NCBI GenBank assembly: GCA_018303755.1
Contig: JAGVXO010000009.1
Coordinates: 1-56,711, forward strand
DNA from: Candidatus Pacearchaeota archaeon
GTDB taxonomy: Archaea > Nanobdellota > Nanobdellia > Pacearchaeales > GW2011-AR1
Reading direction: 5' to 3'
DNA: 56,711 bases
The notes below the pieces were generated by a model. The model was not told the DNA's origin. It searched no databases and saw only the letters and a program-made list of their open reading frames with translations. How positions within the stretch are numbered: the stretch's first letter is position 1; every line of letters starts with the position of its first letter. Shown piece by piece: positions 17,954 through 26,793 of the stretch. A program made the position numbers and the translations under genes.

Positions 17954-18433
17954 ATGAAAAACACAAGAAATTTAATTTTAGGAATAGTTATTGGTATTGT
18001 GGTTATTCTTGTTCTAATATTCTCCTTAAACAATTTAAGTACCAAGAATAATGTAAAAGAAAGTCCAAATATAGAAATTGCATGCTCTTTTTCACAAAAT
18101 CCAGATACTGCTAATTCCCCTACAAACGCAATTAAATGTAAATTCAGAAATTATGGAGGAGATGGGGAAGAATGTTTCTTAATTGGAGAATATAAGGTAG
18201 TTAATGGTAGTAAAGAAGATTTTTTAGGAGAAAGTAATCTATGTTCTGGAAATCTATCAATAGGAGACTATTGGTCAGATTATAAGTATATTTACAATTC
18301 TAAATCTTGGGAAGATTATAATCTCCAAGAATGGGCTGGTTGGGCTTGTGGTGTCGGTGTGGAAATGGATTGTTTGTATCAAAATAATATAGAGAGGGTT
18401 ACATATAGAATTAAAACTTCTCAAATCAATTAA
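17954..18433 (+). CDS. Membrane-anchored extracytoplasmic protein (159 aa)
   Basis: N-terminal TM NLILGIVIGIVVILVLIFSLNN then Cys-containing polar domain. Confidence 0.6.
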   Translation: MKNTRNLILGIVIGIVVILVLIFSLNNLSTKNNVKESPNIEIACSFSQNPDTANSPTNAIKCKFRNYGGDGEECFLIGEYKVVNGSKEDFLGESNLCSGNLSIGDYWSDYKYIYNSKSWEDYNLQEWAGWACGVGVEMDCLYQNNIERVTYRIKTSQIN

Positions 18434-18492
18434 ATTCATTATAATAATGTGTTACAAAAAATCTATGTTTGGTATAGAATAGGGGTTAGGAC

Positions 18493-18975
18493 TTATTCAG
18501 TTGTCTTCTCTTTAATACTCAAACCAAAATTATTAAACAATAAAGAAAGATTACGATAATTAAAGAATCTATCTCCAGAGTTTTCAAATAAGAGTGATTC
18601 CATAAAAAGGTCATATGCATCCTTAATTCTAAGATTAAAATACTCAACAAACATTATAGTATCAATAGCCTTCTGTTGAATTAGTAAAGCAACATACTCA
18701 TAAAAGTCAAATAGTATTTTATCTGATTGAATAATAACTTCAATCTTTTCTTCTCCTTTCTTAGCTTTGTTAAAAGATTTGTTATATTCCCTTATTCTAT
18801 CAGAAATGTATCTCTCTTCTTTGTATAACTCACAGAATAGATTATTTTGCTCAATTAATTGATTTGATTTTATAGCTTTATGAGATAGGAATATAGATAC
18901 ACCGGTTAGTAAAAATCCAAAGAATGCGATAAGAATATTAGAGATTATACCAAAATCCATACTTCTTCTTGGCAA
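18493..18975 (-). CDS. Membrane protein, single N-terminal TM (160 aa)
   Basis: Intact ORF; IISNILIAFFGFLLTGVSIFLSH. Confidence 0.5.
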   Translation of the reverse strand: MPRRSMDFGIISNILIAFFGFLLTGVSIFLSHKAIKSNQLIEQNNLFCELYKEERYISDRIREYNKSFNKAKKGEEKIEVIIQSDKILFDFYEYVALLIQQKAIDTIMFVEYFNLRIKDAYDLFMESLLFENSGDRFFNYRNLSLLFNNFGLSIKEKTTE

Positions 18976-19105
18976 CTATCCTCTGAGAAGAGGGGCCCTT
19001 TTTAGAGTTACATATCTTTTTAGTAAAACCCTTAACCTTTGTTGTAAACAATCCATTTCGCCTAATATAAGGTTTTACATTTATTTTTATACATTTATTT
19101 GCCAT
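18938..19105 (-). CDS. Small basic protein (55 aa)
   Basis: MANKCIKINVKPYIRRNGLFTTKVKGFTKKICNSKKGPSSQRIVAKKKYGFWYNL; overlaps next gene start. Confidence 0.4.
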   Translation of the reverse strand: MANKCIKINVKPYIRRNGLFTTKVKGFTKKICNSKKGPSSQRIVAKKKYGFWYNL

Positions 19106-19335
19106 ATTTACCCCTAAATTGATATCATTTTCTTCTTTATAATCTTTACCATGTTTAAAAATGGTTTTCATCTGAAGTTTGCTTGACAAAATCGAAAATC
19201 AACAGCTTTAAAAACCCCATTTCATACACAATAATATCGTACTACATCGCTTGAAGTGCATATTCTGCGCACAGGCGCATAGGTAGAAGATAATAGATAA
19301 GAGAAAAACCTCTTGTCAAGGGAGATAAATAGAAA

Positions 19336-19959
19336 ATGGAGCAATTTCCTGTTGAAAAAGCAGTAAGCGAACTGAAAAAATCAGAAGAAAGAAAGTTCAA
19401 CCAGACAATTGATTTAATTGTAAATCTTAAAAAGTTTGATGTTAAAAAAACTCCGCTTAATTTTATCATAACTCTGCCGAATAAAGTGAAAGAAAGAAAA
19501 GTATGCGGTTTCATAGAATCAAAAAGTTCCATTATAGATACTATTCCAAAAATTTCTTTTTCTAAATACAAAGATAAAAAACAGATGAAACCACTAATAA
19601 AAAAATATGATTTTTTTATTTCATCTGCGCAGAATATGCCTGCAGTAGCCACTTCATTTGGAAGAGTTTTAGGCCCTGCTGGAAAAATGCCGTCGCCTAA
19701 ATTAGGAATTGTGCTTTCAGATTCAGAAGAAGAAATTAAAAAATTAGTGGATAAAATTAAATATATTGCGCGAATACAGCCAAAAGAACCATCGATAAAA
19801 ATACCCATAGGCCAGATTGCAATGTCTGACATGGAAATCTCGGAAAATATTCATTCTGCAGTTGCCTCAATAATCAACGAGCTTCCGAATAAAAAGGAAA
19901 ATGTCCGTTCAATTATGATTAAACTTACAATGAGCCGTCCGATAAAACTTGAAATTTAA
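19336..19959 (+). CDS. rpl1: Ribosomal protein L1
   Basis: KSEERKFNQTIDLIVNLKKFDVKK...ATSFGRVLGPAGKMPSPKLG...IPIGQIAMSDMEISENI. Confidence 0.95.
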   Translation: MEQFPVEKAVSELKKSEERKFNQTIDLIVNLKKFDVKKTPLNFIITLPNKVKERKVCGFIESKSSIIDTIPKISFSKYKDKKQMKPLIKKYDFFISSAQNMPAVATSFGRVLGPAGKMPSPKLGIVLSDSEEEIKKLVDKIKYIARIQPKEPSIKIPIGQIAMSDMEISENIHSAVASIINELPNKKENVRSIMIKLTMSRPIKLEI

Positions 19960-19967
19960 AATTTAAA

Positions 19968-20822
19968 ATGGCATCTTTAAAAAAATCAAAAGTAGCGAAA
20001 GAGCAAAAAACCGAAAAAAGAAAAGTTCCTGAATCAAAAATCAAGGCAGTAAAAGAACTTGCAAAATTAATCGATTCAAACAGCACAATAATGTTTGCAT
20101 CAATAAAAGGGCTTCCTGCGAAAAATTTCCAGAAAATAAAAAAATCGCTTTCAGACAGGTCAGAGATAAAAGTTGTCAAAAAAAGAATGCTTTCAAAAGC
20201 AATTGAAGAATCAAAAAAAGAGAACATTTTATTATTAAAAGATTTTATTAAAGAAGATATTGCATTTATCTCTTCAAATATTGATGCGTTCGAGCTCTCT
20301 GCTACTTTGAGTGATTCAAAAAGCTCTGTAAAGGCAAAAGCAGGGCAGGAATCAAATATAGACATCGAAGTTGAAGCAGGCCCGACAGACCTTCCAGCAG
20401 GCCCAGCTGTAAGTGAACTTGGTGCACTCGGGCTTCAAGTACAAGTAAAAGATGGGAAAATAGAGATAAGAAACCCAAAAGTTATTGTGAAAAAGGGGCA
20501 GATTATCAGCGAGGGCGCTGCAAGTGTTATGGGAAAGCTCAACATTATGCCTTTTTATGTTGGCTTTATTCCTCTTGTTGCTTATGATTCAAATTCAAAA
20601 AGTATATTTACAGAGCTTACAATGGATAAATTGGCAACTATTGAGCTGATAAAGAGTATGTTTGCTAAATCAAGGACATTTGCAGTTTCTTTAAATTATC
20701 TTTCAAAAGAAACTCTTTCAATGCTTTTTGCAAAAGCAGCAAGCCATGAAAGAGCATTAAATTCATTTATAAAATTAGAAGAGACAAATTCGGCAGATTT
20801 AGGAGAAAAAAATGGACAATAA
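19968..20822 (+). CDS. rpl10: Ribosomal protein L10 (P0)
   Basis: KAVKELAKLIDSNSTIMFASIKGLPAKNFQKIKKSL...AGPTDLPAGPAVSELGALGLQVQVKDGKIEI. Confidence 0.93.
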   Translation: MASLKKSKVAKEQKTEKRKVPESKIKAVKELAKLIDSNSTIMFASIKGLPAKNFQKIKKSLSDRSEIKVVKKRMLSKAIEESKKENILLLKDFIKEDIAFISSNIDAFELSATLSDSKSSVKAKAGQESNIDIEVEAGPTDLPAGPAVSELGALGLQVQVKDGKIEIRNPKVIVKKGQIISEGAASVMGKLNIMPFYVGFIPLVAYDSNSKSIFTELTMDKLATIELIKSMFAKSRTFAVSLNYLSKETLSMLFAKAASHERALNSFIKLEETNSADLGEKNGQ

Positions 20823-20846
20823 TTCACATTCAAGGAGGATTAAATA

Positions 20847-21137
20847 ATGGAATACATATATGCAGCGCTTCTGTTGCATAAGCTTGGCCAGAAAGTAGAT
20901 GAGCATAACCTTAAAAAGGTTATATCTGCAACAGGCGCACAGGTTGATGAAGGAAAAATCAAACTGCTTGTGGCAACTCTTAAAGACGTAGACATTGATA
21001 AAGAACTTGAGAGTGCAGTTGCATTTACTGCAACGCCAGCATCTGCTGTGCCTGCAAAAGCACCAGAAGCAAAAGAAGACAAGAAAGAAGAAAAAGCTTC
21101 AGAAGCAGCAGAAGGTTTGTCCTCGCTTTTCGGATAA
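20847..21137 (+). CDS. rpl12: Ribosomal protein L12 (P1)
   Basis: MEYIYAALLLHKLGQKVDEHNLKKVISATGAQVDEGKIKLLVATLKDVDI...GLSSLFG. Confidence 0.95.
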   Translation: MEYIYAALLLHKLGQKVDEHNLKKVISATGAQVDEGKIKLLVATLKDVDIDKELESAVAFTATPASAVPAKAPEAKEDKKEEKASEAAEGLSSLFG

Positions 21138-21275
21138 TTTTTTAGTTTGTTTTAGAGGACAAACCAATTTATAGTTATAACACTATTAAATCTGTTATTC
21201 TTTCTAATATTTTAATCATAGAAAAGTTTAAATAGGATAATTATCTGTATAATTATATCAAGAAACCTTTAAACA

Positions 21276-21390
21276 TCAGAATTCCACTCGTCTGTGACAA
21301 GTGGTTTGAACCACTCGCGGAATTCTGAGTGTGCTCAAGAACCAAGGGAGGATTTACATGCTACCCCTCTTTGACTAGTGGTTCTTGACA
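21276..21390 (+). ncRNA. Candidate structured RNA with two long hairpins (possible H/ACA-like guide)
   Basis: TCAGAATTCC...GGAATTCTGA (10 bp, 21276-21328) enclosing AGTGGTT/AACCACT; TCAAGAACCA...TGGTTCTTGA (10 bp, 21335-21388) followed by ACA; archaeal TATA-like aaaagtttaaata ~45 nt upstream. Confidence 0.5.
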
Positions 21391-21453
21391 TTACGAATCA
21401 GGTTTCTGGATTTTAAAATACAATCAGACATTAAGCAGTTCAAGTATTTCAAA

Positions 21454-21672
21454 ATGGAACAAATATTTAAATCAGTAACAAGAAAATGGGGAAATTCTTT
21501 GGGAATAGTTATTCCTCTTAATGTTATTAAAGAAGAAAACCTAAAAGAAAACAGAGAAGTGACTTTAAAACTTGTTAAAAAATCTCCTTTTGAAGAATTG
21601 TTCGGGAGTGTTAAATTCAAAAGACCTGTCAAGGAAATAGTCAGGAAATTAAAGAAAGAGTGTGATATATAA
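21454..21672 (+). CDS. AbrB-family antitoxin (VapB-like)
   Basis: MEQIFKSVTRKWGNSLGIVIPLNVIKEENLKENREVTLKL. Confidence 0.8.
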   Translation: MEQIFKSVTRKWGNSLGIVIPLNVIKEENLKENREVTLKLVKKSPFEELFGSVKFKRPVKEIVRKLKKECDI

Positions 21673-21677
21673 TTAAA

Positions 21678-22043
21678 ATGGTTGATGAAACTTATTTTTT
21701 TGATAGCTATGCTGTTTTTGAGATGCTTGAAGGAAATCCAGGTTATGAGTTATATAGGAGAAGTTTAATGATTTTGACAAAATTAAATCTTTTTGAAATT
21801 CATTATGGAATTCTAAAAGAAAAAGGAAAAGAAAAAGCTGGAGAATTATTAGAAAATTTTTCAGAAAGTGCTGTTGATTTTAGTAATGAAGACATAATCA
21901 ATGCTTCAGAAATTAAAAAACAAAATCCTAAAAGGTCAATGACAGATTGTATTGGCTATGCTGTTTCTTTAAGATTGAATATAAAATTTTTAACAGGAGA
22001 TAAAGAATTTGAAGGTTTAGAAAATGTGGAGTTTGTAAAATAG
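21678..22043 (+). CDS. PIN-domain toxin (VapC-like)
   Basis: YFFDSYAVFEMLEG...LFEIHYGIL...MTDCIGYAVSLRLNIKFLTGDKEFEGLENVEFVK. Confidence 0.85.
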   Translation: MVDETYFFDSYAVFEMLEGNPGYELYRRSLMILTKLNLFEIHYGILKEKGKEKAGELLENFSESAVDFSNEDIINASEIKKQNPKRSMTDCIGYAVSLRLNIKFLTGDKEFEGLENVEFVK

Positions 22044-22101
22044 GGGTAAAAACATTTAAAAGTGATACTTCTTATTTATTAGTTAATATCATAGAACATT
22101 T

Positions 22102-22183
22102 GCCGTCGTGGGACAATGGTACTCCGCCTGCCTTGAGAGCAGGTTGCCTCCGGGCTTTCCCGGTTCGATTCCGGGCGACGGCG
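22102..22183 (+). tRNA. tRNA-Ser(UGA)
   Basis: Acceptor GCCGTCG/CGACGGC, 3-bp D stem, anticodon stem CCTGC/GCAGG with loop CTTGAGA, long variable arm, T arm CCCGG-TTCGATT-CCGGG, discriminator G. Confidence 0.93.
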
Positions 22184-22343
22184 TTATTTTTTATTCTTTG
22201 AAAAGGTTAATATCCTTGCATTATTTAACATTAAAAAATACTGCTGATTAAAATAGATTTTTAGGATTTTAAAAAAGAAATTTGGCGGTTCATGCAATAA
22301 TTAATACCTTCAAGGATTTATTATAAACTTATTAAAAAAGAAA

Positions 22344-23951
22344 TTATCTTCTGCCTTTCTTTGCTTTCATCAAATAAGCAATTAAACCAATAAGGATTAT
22401 AACTGCAATTATCCCAACTATTGTCCATAGGGTTGTGCTACTTGTTCCTTCAGCACCTGTTTCTGGTGTTCCTTCATCTTCAGTTGTTCCATTGCTTACT
22501 GCTCCAGTCTCTCCAGCACCAATACTTTCTGAAATCTTTTTAACTGTAACATCTGCCTTTCCATTTGCAATGCTATTAAGTTTTACTGATAAGTCATATG
22601 TTCCATCATTATTTATATCAACTTTTTTTGTTTCTCCAGTACTCAAGTCAAGAGTTATTGGGTCTGAAGATATTGTAATTGTGACTTTATTTGTTGTTAT
22701 TGCTGTTACAGCAACTGTATGCGCTTCAGATACTGTTGCTCCCGATGGCTTTATTGAAACACTTATCTTAGAATTTTCATTGAAATTTGCACTATATCCA
22801 CTCGAAACTTGAGTTTCAGTTACTGAAACTGTGCTTCCTGCTGCAATTGTAGGAGTTGTAGTTGTGCTTCCACCACTACCTCCACTACTTCCCCCTGTAC
22901 TACTTCCAACTCCTTCTACAGTATAAGTTCCTGTAATAGTTACTATATTTCCTGCAATGTCATAAGCCGTGCATACTGAGTTGTAAGTTCCTGTATTTGA
23001 AGTTGAAGGACTTGCAGTTATAGATGTTGAGTTTAGTCCTGCAACACTATCACTTGCACTGCATGTGCATGTAGCTGTATCATCTTGGTTAACTGGATTC
23101 GGGGTGCAACTTACACTTCCTGTTGGTCCTGTATTATCAAGTATAAAATTTAATACTGCCCCAGTATTATTAAGATTGCCTCCTGTATCATTCGCCCATA
23201 CAGTTATGTTATACCTCCCATCAGCCCATGCAGAGGTATTTATAGATATATTCCAGTATTCTCCTGCAGGATTTGAAGCATAAAGTATAGTCGAGTTATG
23301 CTGTGCTCCTGTTGAATTAGTTATATTAAAAAATACTGTTTCTATTTTTGAAAGTCCGCGAGCATCATGAATTGAAACATTTAGTAATAAGTATCCTGTA
23401 TTTGCATTTGAATAATTATATAAGGTAACAGGAGAAGTAATATTCGCAGAGTTAATTAAGGGTACTGTGCTGTCAATTTTGAATGTTTTATTATTTGCAG
23501 ATTCAACTGTTGCTGACCAATTAGTAATACTAACATTAATCATTGTCCAGTTATCTTGAAAAAGTGCAGTATTGCTTATATTAATATATCCCCAAGCAGC
23601 AAAGTTTGTTGTAGAATTAACAATAGTGAGATTCCCGGTATTATTAAGTCCTTGAACGAAACTCGTACCATTATAAGATAAATTTGCTACCTGAACAAAA
23701 TTTCCTCCTGTCCCGCTTGAATTTACATAGATAGTAATATTCAAATGATCAGCACCATCATTATTAAATACAACATCAGTTAGATTTACAAATGTGATAT
23801 TAATAAAAAGCAATTGCCTTGAAGTAGCATTAAATCCTGTTATCGGACTGACAATAGTAACTGCTGCAGCTGCAAAACTTGCAACAAATATAATAAATAA
23901 TGCTGCAAAAACAGCGCTGACAAAAACATAATTTTGTTTTATTTTAACCAT
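22344..23951 (-). CDS. Large secreted/membrane-anchored surface protein (Ig-like, Asn/Ser/Thr-rich)
   Basis: Signal peptide, many N-x-S/T sequons, Gly/Ser/Thr linker, C-terminal TM TLWTIVGIIAVIILIGLIAYLMKAKKGRR. Confidence 0.8.
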   Translation of the reverse strand: MVKIKQNYVFVSAVFAALFIIFVASFAAAAVTIVSPITGFNATSRQLLFINITFVNLTDVVFNNDGADHLNITIYVNSSGTGGNFVQVANLSYNGTSFVQGLNNTGNLTIVNSTTNFAAWGYINISNTALFQDNWTMINVSITNWSATVESANNKTFKIDSTVPLINSANITSPVTLYNYSNANTGYLLLNVSIHDARGLSKIETVFFNITNSTGAQHNSTILYASNPAGEYWNISINTSAWADGRYNITVWANDTGGNLNNTGAVLNFILDNTGPTGSVSCTPNPVNQDDTATCTCSASDSVAGLNSTSITASPSTSNTGTYNSVCTAYDIAGNIVTITGTYTVEGVGSSTGGSSGGSGGSTTTTPTIAAGSTVSVTETQVSSGYSANFNENSKISVSIKPSGATVSEAHTVAVTAITTNKVTITISSDPITLDLSTGETKKVDINNDGTYDLSVKLNSIANGKADVTVKKISESIGAGETGAVSNGTTEDEGTPETGAEGTSSTTLWTIVGIIAVIILIGLIAYLMKAKKGRR

Positions 23952-24102
23952 CCTCTTTTTATCATTGTTTTTAACAATGTTAAATAATACAAAACCATAG
24001 AGTATTTAAATATTTCGTTTTATTTACTATTGGTTATAAGTTAATTTTTATGTTTTATTCTTTTCAAAATTTATATTTCTCCGACGATTATTCTTCGCAG
24101 TG

Positions 24103-25806
24103 TTATTTTTCTATATGCGGATGCTCCTGCCCCTCTTTTAATCTTTCTTTTAAATCTTTTAATTGCTTTTGTTTTTCAATTGAATAATATTTTTTATTTC
24201 CATCTGCTTTTTCTATTAATTTTGCAGTATACTCTCCTCCTAGAAAATGCGGCAGTATTACATAATCTGCTCCTGTTTTATATAAAGAATAGACATCAGA
24301 AATCTGCCTTGCAGTGGTTATTATCACAGCATTTCTGTTTTTTGCGCGTATTTTCTCAATTAGCATCAGATTTATCTCAGCTTCTGGAATTGTTGAGACA
24401 ATCAACTTTGAATTCTTCACGCGAAGATTATCAATAAAATCTGCATTTGATACATCTCCGTAAATGCAGTTTATTCTGTTTGAGCTCAATCTTCTCACTC
24501 TTTCTGGATTAAAATCAATCACAACGTAATTTTTTCTCAGTTTAACAAAAGACTTCATTATTGAAAATCCTATCCTGTTTTCTCCGAGTAAAATATATTC
24601 GTAATCTTTGTTTTCATCTTTTTCCCGCTTTGTTTTTTTGCGCTCGAAAACTGACAGATATTTTGACAATAGAGAATAAATTTTTTCAGAATACATTATC
24701 ATATAGGTCGAGCCAGCAATTGTAATCAAGCCAACAAGTGTTACAAGAGAAAGAATCTCATTTGTAAGATGTCCGACTCTTACTCCAAGTGCAATCAGAA
24801 TAAGAGAGAATTCACTTATTTGCGCAACAGTAAGCCCTGCCATAAATCCCGTGTTTTTGCTGTACCCGAATATTCCCATTAAAATCATCACAATTAAAGG
24901 ATTTCCGACAAGTATGAAAACCGAGAAAACAACAGCAGGAATCCAAAGAGCGGCTAAATTCCCGACAATCATTTGCGCGCCCAATAAAATGAAGAATGAG
25001 ATTATAAAAAAGTCCCTTAATGGCCTTAGTTTTGAGCTGACTTCATAGCTGTAAGGGGATATTGAAAGCATAATGCCTGCAACCAGGGCTCCGACTTCAA
25101 TAGAGAATCCTGCATATAAAAATAAGGCAGATAGTCCTAACCCCCATGAAATCGCGAATAAATAAAGCAACTCCTGGGATTTTGCAAAAAACGAGCTTAA
25201 TCTTGGAAGAACTAAATAACTTATTGGAAGGAGAAAAACGACTATGATTCCTCCCTTTACAAATGTAGAGACAATAATTTCTGAGGCATTTACTCCATTA
25301 GAAAAAGAAGAGACAACGATTAGAATTATAATTGCAATCAAATCCTGCACAAGAAGAAACCCTATTGAAATCTTGCCGAATAATCTGTCAAGGGAATCCT
25401 TATCAGAAAGCAGTTTCATAATAATAATTGTTGATGAGAATGTGAGTGCAACAGCAATATAAGCAGAAGTTACTGGAGAAAAGCCAAGCCAGATTCCGAT
25501 AAAGTAGCCTATTACTGAGGTGAATACCACCTGTCCGATTCCAGTTATCAGAGAGATTTTTCCAACCTCTTTTATTACTTTTGGGCTTAAGTGAATGCCG
25601 ACGATAAAAAGCAGAAAGGCCACCCCAAATTCAGAGAATGTCTGAAGTGTTTCTGTATTTGGAATAAGATTAAGCATTAATGGTCCAACAATAATCCCGG
25701 AAATTATATATCCGATGATAAGCGGCTGCTTAAGCAGCCGCACTATAAAAGAAACTCCTAATACAATCAAGAGTATAATGCTTATCTGCAAAAATATGTT
25801 TTCCAT
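24103..25806 (-). CDS. CPA2/Kef-type cation:proton antiporter with C-terminal TrkA-N domain
   Basis: Multi-TM IGYIISGIIVGP...; C-terminal YILLGENRIGFSIMKSFVKLRKNYVVIDFNPERVRRL. Confidence 0.92.
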   Translation of the reverse strand: MENIFLQISIILLIVLGVSFIVRLLKQPLIIGYIISGIIVGPLMLNLIPNTETLQTFSEFGVAFLLFIVGIHLSPKVIKEVGKISLITGIGQVVFTSVIGYFIGIWLGFSPVTSAYIAVALTFSSTIIIMKLLSDKDSLDRLFGKISIGFLLVQDLIAIIILIVVSSFSNGVNASEIIVSTFVKGGIIVVFLLPISYLVLPRLSSFFAKSQELLYLFAISWGLGLSALFLYAGFSIEVGALVAGIMLSISPYSYEVSSKLRPLRDFFIISFFILLGAQMIVGNLAALWIPAVVFSVFILVGNPLIVMILMGIFGYSKNTGFMAGLTVAQISEFSLILIALGVRVGHLTNEILSLVTLVGLITIAGSTYMIMYSEKIYSLLSKYLSVFERKKTKREKDENKDYEYILLGENRIGFSIMKSFVKLRKNYVVIDFNPERVRRLSSNRINCIYGDVSNADFIDNLRVKNSKLIVSTIPEAEINLMLIEKIRAKNRNAVIITTARQISDVYSLYKTGADYVILPHFLGGEYTAKLIEKADGNKKYYSIEKQKQLKDLKERLKEGQEHPHIEK

Positions 25807-25987
25807 TTCCCCACCTGTTTATTTACCCCTTTTACAAATTATTTTATAATTAAATTGCCTTTGCTTTTTATATGTTGGGTTGTTTTTTAATCTTATAAAA
25901 ATATTAAAATATATTTTAAAAATATGATACTACTTTTAAAATACAGCATTTAGAAAGATTTAAATACCTCTTATTTATATAAATTTC

Positions 25988-26764
25988 ATGGAAGTTAAGC
26001 ATACTGAAATAGTTGAGAAGAGAGTTCAAGTTGAAGAATTAGTAGGAATAGCTTCTATTATAAAAGCAGATGAATTTATCCCGCAATATACTGAAGGGGT
26101 TGAGAGATTTCTAAGAGATAATCAAAATTTAGGAGAAGAATGGATTAGAAATGTTAAAGAAAAGTTATGTGGATTTCAGGGAAAAAATAAAGATGGAAAT
26201 CTTCTTGGTTCAAGCATAGATATTGGAGTAGCAATAGCAACATTTACAGATATTCCTTTGATTACAGGAAATCAGTTACTTGGGATTTACGAACAAGCAG
26301 GAAAAAAGAATCCTTTTGGAGAGGTTTATGTTGATTTTGGTGTTGCACTTATTGGAGTTCCACAAGTAAATTACGTTAAGGCAACTGAATTATTAGAGGA
26401 TTTTACAAGAAGAGGAATAAACCTTGAAAATGGAAGAGTTCCAGATTTTGCACAATTAAGGTTAATTATGGATAAATGTGTTGGATTATCTTATAAATTA
26501 ACAGAGAATGTTTCCTCAGATGATGTTGCTTTAGTCTCTGCATATCCTTTTGGTTCCTATGTTGGAAATAATGGTTTGTTCAGGGCTTGCCTTGACGGGG
26601 ACGGCAGCTGGTATGCCGATGATGTTGGCTTGGCTGATTCCGACGGCGATGGCAGGGTGGTTCGTTATGACGCCGAAGGCGTCACGCCACGCGTTGCTCC
26701 AAAAAGTAACACTCAAGATTTGATTGCGGGATTAGTAAAAGAATTTACTGATAAATTCGGATAG
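25988..26764 (+). CDS. DGR target protein (258 aa) with C-terminal variable region
   Basis: C-terminal LFRACLDGDGSWYADDVGLADSDGDGRVV is encoded by VR; matched by adenine-biased mismatch to a downstream TR. Confidence 0.88.
   Translation: MEVKHTEIVEKRVQVEELVGIASIIKADEFIPQYTEGVERFLRDNQNLGEEWIRNVKEKLCGFQGKNKDGNLLGSSIDIGVAIATFTDIPLITGNQLLGIYEQAGKKNPFGEVYVDFGVALIGVPQVNYVKATELLEDFTRRGINLENGRVPDFAQLRLIMDKCVGLSYKLTENVSSDDVALVSAYPFGSYVGNNGLFRACLDGDGSWYADDVGLADSDGDGRVVRYDAEGVTPRVAPKSNTQDLIAGLVKEFTDKFG
26576..26660 (+). repeat. DGR variable repeat (VR)
   Basis: 85 nt aligned without gaps to 26964-27048; 15 mismatches by manual alignment, 14 at TR adenines (12 A-to-G, 2 A-to-T). Confidence 0.9.
26668..26684 (+). 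promoter_or_regulatory. Hairpin/cruciform 3' of VR (candidate DGR target-recognition hairpin)
   Basis: TGACGCC-GAA-GGCGTCA, perfect 7-bp stem, 7 nt after VR end. Confidence 0.75.
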
Positions 26765-26793
26765 TTTTTAAGCTAATATTTCTTTTAAATAGT

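Noticed and set aside
19245-19320. Possible L1-binding autoregulatory stem upstream of rpl1 (tgcgcacaggcgca)
   Set aside because: Some pairing is visible but no convincing mimic of the 23S L1 site; too weak to claim
26611-26622. YADD tetrapeptide (GSWYADDVGL) resembling the reverse transcriptase catalytic motif
   Set aside because: It lies within the VR and derives from TR codons AAT GCC AAT GAT (N-A-N-D); no other RT motifs are present, so it is a coincidence of mutagenised codons
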